Assembly (NCBI GenBank): GCA_002683215.1
Contig: NYSY01000100.1
Span: 1-64,000, forward strand
DNA length: 64,000 bases
Direction of reading: 5' to 3'
Source: Planctomycetaceae bacterium
GTDB taxonomy: Bacteria; Planctomycetota; Phycisphaerae; Phycisphaerales; SM1A02
Shown: piece by piece, positions 43,049 through 50,855 of the stretch
Position numbering within the stretch: position 1 is the first letter of the stretch
Layout of the letters: each line of letters opens with the position of its first letter
Program-made: the position numbers and the translations under genes
The notes under the pieces: model-generated
The model's input: the letters and a program-made list of their open reading frames with translations, nothing else
What the model was told of the DNA's origin: nothing
The model's database searches: none

Positions 43049-43717
43049 ATGAGCAATCAAACCCCCCAATCTCCCGACGACCCCCGGCTCCTCGAGCGGA
43101 TCGCGCAGTTCGAGAACATGACGACCGCCGATCCCGACAACGAGATGGCGTTCTTCTCGCTGGGCAACGCGTACCTGAAGGCGAACCGGGCCGCGGAGGC
43201 CGCCTCCAGTTTCGAGCGGGTCACCGTCCTGAATCCGGACATGAGCAAGGCCTGGCAACTCGCCGGTGAAGCGATGATCGCCGCGGGGCTCGAGGACAAG
43301 GCCGTCCAGCACCTCGAACAGGGCCACGAAGTCGCGGTGTCGAAGGGTGACCTGATGGTTCGAGACGCCATCGTGGCCGCCCTCGAGTCGATCGGCCGAA
43401 CGGCGCCCGAAGCATCCGATGCCGCGAAGGCCGCAGCCGAGGAAGCCTCGCAATCCGGGACCTTCACCTGCGGCCGAACCGGAAAACTGGGAACCCAGAT
43501 GGAAGCCCCGCCCTTCAAGGGCCCCGTCGGCGGCTGGATCGGAGCGAACATCTCCTCCGAAACCTGGAACGATTGGATCGGCCAGGGGACCAAGGTCATC
43601 AATGAACTTCGACTCGACTTCAGCCGAGACGAGGACCAGGAGACCTACGACCGCCACATGCGGGAGTTTCTCGGCATCGACGACGATCTCCTTGAATCGC
43701 TTCGCAGCGGAGGCTGA
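43049..43717 (+). CDS. TPR domain fused to a YggX-like Fe(II)-trafficking domain
   Basis: A 222-residue fusion. Residues about 30-95 are two TPR units (MAFFSLGNAYLKANRAAEAA, KAWQLAGEAMIAAGLEDKAV). Residues 139-210 align with YggX: Cys141 in FTCGR, GKLG, NISSETWNDWIGQGTKVINE and RHMREFLGI match the positions of the E. coli protein's Cys7, its W..W pair, INE and the MVNFL helix. YggX protects labile iron-sulfur enzymes and handles Fe(II). The fusion is unusual. TAGCAT lies 8 nt before the ATG. Confidence 0.82.
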   Translation: MSNQTPQSPDDPRLLERIAQFENMTTADPDNEMAFFSLGNAYLKANRAAEAASSFERVTVLNPDMSKAWQLAGEAMIAAGLEDKAVQHLEQGHEVAVSKGDLMVRDAIVAALESIGRTAPEASDAAKAAAEEASQSGTFTCGRTGKLGTQMEAPPFKGPVGGWIGANISSETWNDWIGQGTKVINELRLDFSRDEDQETYDRHMREFLGIDDDLLESLRSGG

Positions 43718-43776
43718 CCGACGCGTTCCGGGTCGGCCGCATGCGGATCGCCATGCTCATTCATGGATCCCCATGA

Positions 43777-45780
43777 TCAGCCGGCGGCCGACTGGCGTTG
43801 CCAGAGCCACCATTCGAGCATCATCAAACCGAGCGAGATCGCCAGCAGCCAGGGCCAGAAGTCCTGCCAACGGGTCCCGCCCGCGGCGGCCGCCTCGCCG
43901 GTGATGCGATCGAGGCTCAGTTCGATGGATTCCGCCGCCGCAGTACGCCGTTCGGTGGGATCGAGTTGATTCACCGCGAAGATCCTTCGTCGCAGCGAGT
44001 CGTCCCCGGGTTCCGTCCACGACAACTCGTACCGGCCCGCCCGCCGGACCGGCCCCCACGCGAACGTCACGGGATCCGCCGATTCGACGGCGACATCCGA
44101 GCCGTCCGGCCGTCGTATCCGCAAATCAGTCGCCTGCGCCGGAAGCCGGGCGATCAACGGGCTCCCGGGGGCGACACCGGCGGAGGCCACCGCATCGCCG
44201 AGACCGCCGAGATATTCGATCGCGTTCGGCACGAAGTTCACGAAGGACCGGAGATACGGCCAGTTGGAATCAAGCGGGTCGAACGTCGCGTGGATGATCT
44301 GGATGGATCCTCGATCGACCGAGACGATCATCGGGCCGTCCCCCGAATCCACGAGTGACTCCACCCCGACGCCGGTCGTGAGCTTCCGCATCGAGGACAC
44401 GAACAGCTCGTCGAGATTGACGTAGCGAAGGACCGGATGGTCCTCCGCGCTGCGACGGACCACGACCCCTTCGGCGCCATCGCCGAACTCGGTCAATCCG
44501 TCGATCGGGGGCGTCCGGCCGAATGAAAGATATCGACCGGGTGGAAGCGTCTCGACCGCCGCGTCGTCGAGCACGATCACGTCGTAGTCGTCGAGTCCGC
44601 CGGACTCGGCGAGCCGCGCGTAGCCGTCGAGCGTCAGCAGATCGAGCGACTCCAGCGGCATTCCCTCCAGGATCGACCGGAGCACGAACGATTCGGTGTC
44701 CACCAGCGCGACCTTCAGACGACGCGCGGGCGGGACCACGAGCATCGCCGCGTCGTCGGTGGGCTGGGCGTCCTCGTTGAGCAGCAGCACCTCGATCACC
44801 GCATCCCGTTCCTGCTCGAACGGTGCGAAGGCGAACTGCTTGCGACCGGGGATCTTCCCCAGCCCCGGCTCCTCGGTCTCGGGACCGATCTCGATGGGCA
44901 CGGGCGTGATCGCACGGACCACGCCATTGACGCTGAGCTGAAGATCGGTCTTGCGGGACTGGGCGGTGGGATTCTCCACCGCGATGAACACCTGGATCTT
45001 CCCCGGCTCGTCGTAGGGACGCTGAGCCGCGATCGATGCGATGCCGATGTTGCCCGCATCGACCGATCCGACACGGTGGTACTCCAGCCGTTCCCCTTCC
45101 CGAAGTACCTGCTCGTCGAGATCGTCGATCCGACCGTCCGACCAGAGCTCGACCGCGGCGGGGGTCGCCACCGGGCCGGTCTGCGAGTCCGGGTCGATCA
45201 CCGTGAGGTAGGCCCGTGCAAGCTGGAGGGCACCCCCGAGCCGGCTGGTCCCGTCCGTGGGCTCGATGCCACGGACCGCCTCGATCGCGGTCTGACGCGA
45301 GTCCGTGAACGGTGTTCTGATCTCGGCCTCGTCGTTGAACGCGACCACCATGATCTCCGCGGCATCGCCGCTGAAGAGCCCGCCGCCGTGCAGGGCCTCG
45401 ATCCGCTCGATGGCGGACGCCTTCGCGAACTCCAGCCTCGAGGTCTCGCCGGAATCGTCACCGTCGAGGACGTTCATGGACGAGGAGTTGTCGACGACGA
45501 TCACCGTCCGCCCCTCCCGCCGTTCGCCCGCGTCGAAGCGGGGCTGCATCAGCGCGATGCCGAGCAGGGCGAGAAAGAGCAGCTGCAGGAACAGGAGCAA
45601 GGTCGGACGAAGTCGCTGAAAGGGCGCGTTCGCCCGAAGGTCCTCGACCGATCGCTTCCAGAGCAGCGTGCTGGGGATCGCGCGACGGGTCCGCCTCAGC
45701 CGGAGAAAATACAGCGCGACCAACGGCGGAATCACCGAGGCGAGCACGATCCCACCGAACAACGGCGTCAGCCAGCTCAT
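43777..45780 (-). CDS. BatA-type membrane protein with VWA domain
   Basis: A 667-residue membrane protein. The N-terminus has the BatA-like pair of helices (LFGGIVLASVIPPLVALYFL and PTLLLFLQLLFLALLGIALM), then a von Willebrand A domain from about residue 90 with MIDAS VDNSSSM intact. A long extracytoplasmic part and a final helix (FWPWLLAISLGLMMLEWWLW) follow. It is the last gene of the cluster VWA-MoxR-DUF58-BatA, coupled to DUF58 by a 4-nt overlap. Such clusters are linked to stress or aerotolerance in a few bacteria. Confidence 0.85.
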   Translation of the reverse strand: MSWLTPLFGGIVLASVIPPLVALYFLRLRRTRRAIPSTLLWKRSVEDLRANAPFQRLRPTLLLFLQLLFLALLGIALMQPRFDAGERREGRTVIVVDNSSSMNVLDGDDSGETSRLEFAKASAIERIEALHGGGLFSGDAAEIMVVAFNDEAEIRTPFTDSRQTAIEAVRGIEPTDGTSRLGGALQLARAYLTVIDPDSQTGPVATPAAVELWSDGRIDDLDEQVLREGERLEYHRVGSVDAGNIGIASIAAQRPYDEPGKIQVFIAVENPTAQSRKTDLQLSVNGVVRAITPVPIEIGPETEEPGLGKIPGRKQFAFAPFEQERDAVIEVLLLNEDAQPTDDAAMLVVPPARRLKVALVDTESFVLRSILEGMPLESLDLLTLDGYARLAESGGLDDYDVIVLDDAAVETLPPGRYLSFGRTPPIDGLTEFGDGAEGVVVRRSAEDHPVLRYVNLDELFVSSMRKLTTGVGVESLVDSGDGPMIVSVDRGSIQIIHATFDPLDSNWPYLRSFVNFVPNAIEYLGGLGDAVASAGVAPGSPLIARLPAQATDLRIRRPDGSDVAVESADPVTFAWGPVRRAGRYELSWTEPGDDSLRRRIFAVNQLDPTERRTAAAESIELSLDRITGEAAAAGGTRWQDFWPWLLAISLGLMMLEWWLWQRQSAAG

Positions 45781-46736
45781 CGCAGCAGACCTCGCTTCCG
45801 CAGGTAGTCGAGCAGCAGCTCGTCGAGATCGGTCGATGTGTCGACCAGGGTGTGCATGATGCTTCGGCGGATGCAGTAGTCGCGAAGCGAACCGCAGTAC
45901 GCGTCGAGTCGACGTCGATAGCCCCGAAGCACCGCGGCGTTGATCGTGACTTCGGCTTCGTCCTCGTCCTCCAGATCCACCAGACGCAGATCACCGCTCA
46001 TGCCGTGTCGACCGGGATCGATCTCCTGCGGCGCGAGGACCTGCATCGCGAAGACGTCGTAGCCGCGGCCCGCCACGTATCGGAGCCCCCGTTCGAAACC
46101 CTCCTTCTGCAGGAAATCGCTCAACACGATCATCACGCCGCGTCCCTGCCGGGTCAGGGCGATTCGTCGCATCGCCTCCTCGAACCCGCCGTCGCCACCG
46201 GGCTCCAGTTCGAGGAGCCAGCGGCCCATCTCGTGCGTGCGACGTCGGCCCCGGAGGTTCGAGATCCGCTGCAGGCCCGCGGACTCGCCTTCCGAATCGA
46301 GCCCGCCGAACGCCGCGAGCGAGACCCGGTTCTGGTTGACCAGCCCGATGTACCCGAGGGCCATCGCGAGCCGCCGCGCGTATTCGAACTTCGACGGATC
46401 GCCCCAGTGCATGCTGGAGGTCCCGTCCACCACCACGATGAGCGAGAGATCCTCCTCCTCGAGGAAGATCTTCAGGAAGAGACGATCGAGTCGGCCGTAG
46501 ATGTTCCAGTCGACGAATCGGAGGTCGTCGCCGTGGACGTAGGGGCGGAAGTCCGCGAATTCGACGCTCTGCCCGCGCCGCTTGCTTCGACGCTCGCCCT
46601 GGACGCGTCCATTGAAGATCTTCCGGCTCACCACGTCGAGGTGGTCGAGCCGGGCCATCAAGCGACTGTCGATGAGTTCGTCGACCTTCGTGGGTCGGCT
46701 CGAACGCGGCGGTGGCCCATCGGGGAAGCGACTCAT
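45777..46736 (-). CDS. DUF58 domain protein
   Basis: A 319-residue cytoplasmic protein of the DUF58 family, partner of MoxR ATPases. The family block VEFADFRPYVHGDDLRFVDW and the VWA-like VVVDGTSSM are present, and the C-terminal half contains MIVLSDF. It is coupled to MoxR upstream and BatA-type protein downstream by ATGA overlaps. By analogy MoxR remodels the DUF58/VWA complex; the client is unknown. Confidence 0.92.
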   Translation of the reverse strand: MSRFPDGPPPRSSRPTKVDELIDSRLMARLDHLDVVSRKIFNGRVQGERRSKRRGQSVEFADFRPYVHGDDLRFVDWNIYGRLDRLFLKIFLEEEDLSLIVVVDGTSSMHWGDPSKFEYARRLAMALGYIGLVNQNRVSLAAFGGLDSEGESAGLQRISNLRGRRRTHEMGRWLLELEPGGDGGFEEAMRRIALTRQGRGVMIVLSDFLQKEGFERGLRYVAGRGYDVFAMQVLAPQEIDPGRHGMSGDLRLVDLEDEDEAEVTINAAVLRGYRRRLDAYCGSLRDYCIRRSIMHTLVDTSTDLDELLLDYLRKRGLLR

Positions 46737-47818
46737 CGAGACTCTCCCGCGAGGACCGTGCCGGCCGGCGGTCCGTCCTCCGGATGGTCGGCGTCCGCCG
46801 GGACCCGATCGAGCACGCCGCGCACGATCTCGTCCGCGTCGACCCCGTCCGCCTCCGCCTCGAAGGTCCGGACCAGACGGTGCCGGAGCGCGGGAAGGGC
46901 CACTCGGCGCACGTCGTCGAGACTCGCCGCGTACCGCCCGTCCATGAGGGCCGCGACCTTGGCCGTGGACACCAGCGCCTGCGCCGCCCGGGGACTGGCC
47001 CCGATCCGAATGTAGTGACGGAACTCGGGAATCTCGAACTCGCCCTCGGGATGGGTCGCGAGCACCAGCCGAATGGCGTAGTCCTTGACCGAATCCGCGA
47101 TCACGATGCGACGGGCGAGGGCTCGTCCCGCGAGCACGTCGTCGGCGTCGAGCACCGGCGTCACGCCGACCTCGCCCGGAACCGTCGTCCGTCGAATGAT
47201 CTCCGTGAGCTCCTCGCGGATCGCATACGGCACCGTGATCTTCAGCAGGAACCGATCGAGCTGCGCCTCGGGGAGTGGAAAGGTCCCTTCCTGTTCGATC
47301 GGATTCTGGGTCGCGAGCACTAGGAAGGGGTCCGGAAGCCGACGGGTCTCGGCACCGACCGAGACCGAGCGCTCCTGCATCGCTTCGAGCATCGCGGACT
47401 GGCTCTTCGGCGTGGCTCGGTTGATCTCGTCGGCGAGCACGATGTTCGCGAAGATCGGCCCCTCTCTGAACTGGAACGCCCGGCCGCCGAGGCCGTCTTC
47501 GACCACGATCGTGGTTCCGGTGACGTCCGCGGGCATCAGGTCCGGCGTGAACTGAATTCGGTTGAAGTCGAGCCCGAGGGAATCAGCGAGCGTCCTGACC
47601 AGGAGGGTCTTTCCGAGCCCCGGAACTCCTTCGAGCAGCACGTGACCGCCGGCGAACAGGGCGATCAAGGCCTGTTCGACCACCGCATCCTGCCCGACGA
47701 TTCGGAGCCCGACCCGTTCCCGCAGCGCCGTGAAGGCCGCGCGAAAACGATCACAGGCCCGCTGGACCGTTTCCACGTCGTCGAGACGTGTCCGCATTCC
47801 CTCGGCGAATTCACCCAT
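46733..47818 (-). CDS. MoxR-family AAA+ ATPase
   Basis: A 361-residue AAA+ chaperone-like ATPase. Walker A GVPGLGKT, the QFTPDLMPADVTGT segment, Walker B LADEINRATPKSQ, and the ATQNPIEQEGTFPLPEAQLDRF sensor region (read here in two parts, ATQNPIEQEG and PLPEAQLDRFLLK) are all typical. C-terminal lid helices follow. It probably energises assembly or metal loading of the VWA proteins encoded on either side. Overlaps both neighbours by 4-8 nt. Confidence 0.94.
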   Translation of the reverse strand: MGEFAEGMRTRLDDVETVQRACDRFRAAFTALRERVGLRIVGQDAVVEQALIALFAGGHVLLEGVPGLGKTLLVRTLADSLGLDFNRIQFTPDLMPADVTGTTIVVEDGLGGRAFQFREGPIFANIVLADEINRATPKSQSAMLEAMQERSVSVGAETRRLPDPFLVLATQNPIEQEGTFPLPEAQLDRFLLKITVPYAIREELTEIIRRTTVPGEVGVTPVLDADDVLAGRALARRIVIADSVKDYAIRLVLATHPEGEFEIPEFRHYIRIGASPRAAQALVSTAKVAALMDGRYAASLDDVRRVALPALRHRLVRTFEAEADGVDADEIVRGVLDRVPADADHPEDGPPAGTVLAGESR

Positions 47819-50807
47819 CGGCCGCTCCGTCTTCGTTGCGACCGCTGGCTCGACGCTTCGCCCGGAGCAGCCGACTGGTCATGTCCTCCGGCGCCTCGTC
47901 CGACTTCGTCGCCTCTTCGTTGGAAAGCTCCCGCCGGGGCGGCCGGGTTCCTTCCTTCGCAGGCTCGGTGGCCGACAGATCATCGCTCACGGAGAAGTTC
48001 CCGTCGACGGTCTCGTCGGCGTCGAAACGCGTCGCCGCGTCCGGGTCGGAACCGCGGCCGCGATTGGCCCGCTTCCGCGCCGTCTTCCAGGCTTCGACCG
48101 TCGAATCCGCCGTGCTGGTTCCACTCGCCATCGCCTTCGCCGCCGCCTCGCGAGCCGCCCGCGAGTCGAAGGTGAGCCGCCGCACCGCCACGTCCACCAC
48201 GAAGAGTCCGGCGGCGATCACCACCAGCAGATCCCAGATACGGGTCGGCGACGACGGCATCTCCAACCCCGCTCGATCGAAGGGGTCGACGATCTCGAAG
48301 TCGGTGGAGGGACCGAACACCGTTCCGCCCGTCTTCGCCGCGATCGACTCGAGGAGCGCCCGGTTGTCCCGGACGGTCGAGAATTCCCGTTCGTAGGGCA
48401 CGCTGATCGCGGCCTGGATGCTCGCCGCGGATCGTTCGCTTCCGTCAGCCTCCGGGAACAGCACGTTGACCAGATACGCGCCCTGCTTTTCAAGATCGAA
48501 TTCGGTGCGGTACCGCCCGGGACCGATCTGTTGCAGCGACGCCGGGGCCGAGGCTCCCGTCGGATCGATGATCCGAGCCTGCCCCTGCAGGAAGTTCGCC
48601 ATCCCACCGTCCGCGCCCATCGCCTCGACCTCGACCACCGCGCGGCCGTCCTCGCCGGTGCTGGCGCGAATCATGAGATTGGGGGGTGACGACGGACGCA
48701 TCGACCAACGGACGATCTGCTCCCAGAACGGCTGGAAGCCGCCCCAACCCGGCCAGGTGGTGCTCCATCGCCCGCCCGCATCGCTGGTGAAGGCGACGCT
48801 CTTTCCCAGCCCGTAGTTCCAGTACGCGAGCAGGGGATCCTCGCCCTCCTCCGTCGGGACCACCATGGGGATCTTCACCAGCCCCTCCTTCGGGACGGTG
48901 AGCACGAATCCGCCGATGCCGGGCACCGATCCGACCCCGCGGGTGGGACCGTCGAGGGTCGCCGAGACGGACGGTTGGAAGTCGCCCTCCATCAGGAGCG
49001 TCCGGGTGACCAGCGTCGCCTCCTTGATGAAGATCTTGGGGAGCATCTTCGGATTGGTGACGTTGTAGAACGTGCCACCCGTGAACTCGGCGACGCCCTG
49101 CATGTTCTGTCGATCACTGGGCGTCCCGTGTCCACCGACCATCACCGTGGTCACGGTGATGCCGTCGGCGACGTACTGGTCGAGCAGGGTCTTGCTGGGC
49201 GGCACCGCATCACCATCCGAGATGATGATGACGTGCTTCTGGCCCGCATTCACGCCGTTGAGGCCCTGACGCGAGAGCGTCATGGACGCCCCGAAGTCAG
49301 GCATGTCGCCGATCACCATCTTCTTGGCGGCGGCGATCGCCGCGGACTTGTCACCCGCCGGCTGCATCGGAAAGGCCCACGAACAGCCGTTGACGCCCTG
49401 GCCTCCCTGCCCCCAGTTGAAGGTCACGATCCCGACGTAGTCGAGGCTGCTCAGGGCGTCGACCGCGGCGATCGCGGTCTGCTGTCCCCAGTAGTTCCCC
49501 TTCGCCATCTCGCAGGAGTGCATGATCAGGGCCAGCGCCCCCCGGACCATCTGTCGCTCCTGCGGCGGATCGAGTCGGACCGGCAGCACCTTCGCGGTTT
49601 CGGATTCGATCCAGCCCCCGGCACCGAACCCTTCGTCCCCCCCGATCATCACCAGTCCGCCGCCGAGGTCATGGACGTAGGACCGGAGGCTCCGATCCGC
49701 GTTCTGATCGATCGACCAGCGTGGAACATTGGCGAGGACCACGGTGTCGAAACCGTTCAGATACGCGATCCCGCCGAGCAGGCTCGAGGGTGGCTCGACG
49801 ACCACCTCGACGCCACCGTTCCGCAGCGCGGACACCAGCGCGGTGGTCTCGGTGCCGCCCTCGTCGATCACCAGCGCGCGGCCGTCGGAGGCGACGAAGG
49901 TCACCGATTCGTAGACGTTGTTCTCGAGAATCGCGTCCGAGTCCGGATCGTCGGGCGAGAACTCGGCGCGAAAACGCTGGGCGCCGCCGGACTCGAGGGT
50001 GACCGGAACGGAGACGGTGTTGCTTCCGGGCTCGAGTTCGATGCGGATCCCATCCGCGGTGGACCCGGGGTCGAGATCGATGAGGGCGTCGTTCTGAAAG
50101 ACCCGGAGCACGCCGGTCGTCTCGCTCGACGATCGCAGGAAGGCCCGCAGATCCACGGACTGTCCGATTCTGGCCCGGTTGGGAGCCCGCAGCTGCTCGA
50201 AGACGATTTCGCTGCCGTACTCGTATTCGATCGGAAGCACGTCCACCGGAATGTCGTTGGCCCGCGCCAGTTCCACGGCTTCCAGCAGGTTCGATTCGGT
50301 CTCGTTCCCGTCGGAGACGAGCAGGATCCGGTTCGCGGTGTCGGTGGGAAGCAGAGAGATCGCGGTCCGCATCGCGCCCGCGAGGTCCGTCGCGGCGAGG
50401 TCTCCCGCGTGATCGAGCTGGATCACCGCGTTCATGTCGGGGGTCTGGCGGATCTCGGATTCCTCGGCGACCGTGACCACACCGATCCGGTCCTCCTCGT
50501 TGCGCTTGGCATCGGCCACGCGTTCGAGGAAGCGACCGCTCTGCCGCTGCAGTTCCCGCGGGATCGATCGGCTGACGTCCGCGACGACCATCAGCGTGAC
50601 GCTTTCGCCCCGGTCGACGACCGACGGGCGGGCGAGCGAGACCGCGAGCAGGAGGATCAGGATCGTGCGGACCACGACCGAGCCGATGATCTTGCCTCGG
50701 CCCTGCCCCGCCGCCCCCATCCGGGCGAGCAGGATGATCGGCACGATCAGCAGGAGCACCAGCAGCATCACCGGATGTTCGAATTGGATGGGCAGATCAG
50801 CGAACAT
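47811..50807 (-). CDS. Large membrane protein with two VWA domains and a GATase-like domain
   Basis: A 998-residue protein: two N-terminal helices (about residues 12-60), a first VWA domain (MVVADVSRS, MIDAS intact), an Ig-like stretch, a class-I glutamine-amidotransferase-like domain (about 320-420, GGLVMIGGDEGFGAGGW), a second VWA domain whose MIDAS position reads LIMHSCEMA, lacking Asp-x-Ser-x-Ser, and a C-terminal helix with a charged cytoplasmic tail. This layout is frequent in planctomycetes. It leads into moxR. CAGGAG precedes the ATG. Confidence 0.85.
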   Translation of the reverse strand: MFADLPIQFEHPVMLLVLLLIVPIILLARMGAAGQGRGKIIGSVVVRTILILLLAVSLARPSVVDRGESVTLMVVADVSRSIPRELQRQSGRFLERVADAKRNEEDRIGVVTVAEESEIRQTPDMNAVIQLDHAGDLAATDLAGAMRTAISLLPTDTANRILLVSDGNETESNLLEAVELARANDIPVDVLPIEYEYGSEIVFEQLRAPNRARIGQSVDLRAFLRSSSETTGVLRVFQNDALIDLDPGSTADGIRIELEPGSNTVSVPVTLESGGAQRFRAEFSPDDPDSDAILENNVYESVTFVASDGRALVIDEGGTETTALVSALRNGGVEVVVEPPSSLLGGIAYLNGFDTVVLANVPRWSIDQNADRSLRSYVHDLGGGLVMIGGDEGFGAGGWIESETAKVLPVRLDPPQERQMVRGALALIMHSCEMAKGNYWGQQTAIAAVDALSSLDYVGIVTFNWGQGGQGVNGCSWAFPMQPAGDKSAAIAAAKKMVIGDMPDFGASMTLSRQGLNGVNAGQKHVIIISDGDAVPPSKTLLDQYVADGITVTTVMVGGHGTPSDRQNMQGVAEFTGGTFYNVTNPKMLPKIFIKEATLVTRTLLMEGDFQPSVSATLDGPTRGVGSVPGIGGFVLTVPKEGLVKIPMVVPTEEGEDPLLAYWNYGLGKSVAFTSDAGGRWSTTWPGWGGFQPFWEQIVRWSMRPSSPPNLMIRASTGEDGRAVVEVEAMGADGGMANFLQGQARIIDPTGASAPASLQQIGPGRYRTEFDLEKQGAYLVNVLFPEADGSERSAASIQAAISVPYEREFSTVRDNRALLESIAAKTGGTVFGPSTDFEIVDPFDRAGLEMPSSPTRIWDLLVVIAAGLFVVDVAVRRLTFDSRAAREAAAKAMASGTSTADSTVEAWKTARKRANRGRGSDPDAATRFDADETVDGNFSVSDDLSATEPAKEGTRPPRRELSNEEATKSDEAPEDMTSRLLRAKRRASGRNEDGAADG

Positions 50808-50855
50808 GCCAAGGGGCTCCTGAAACGGGGTCGTGCCACGTTCGTGGTCGGACCA

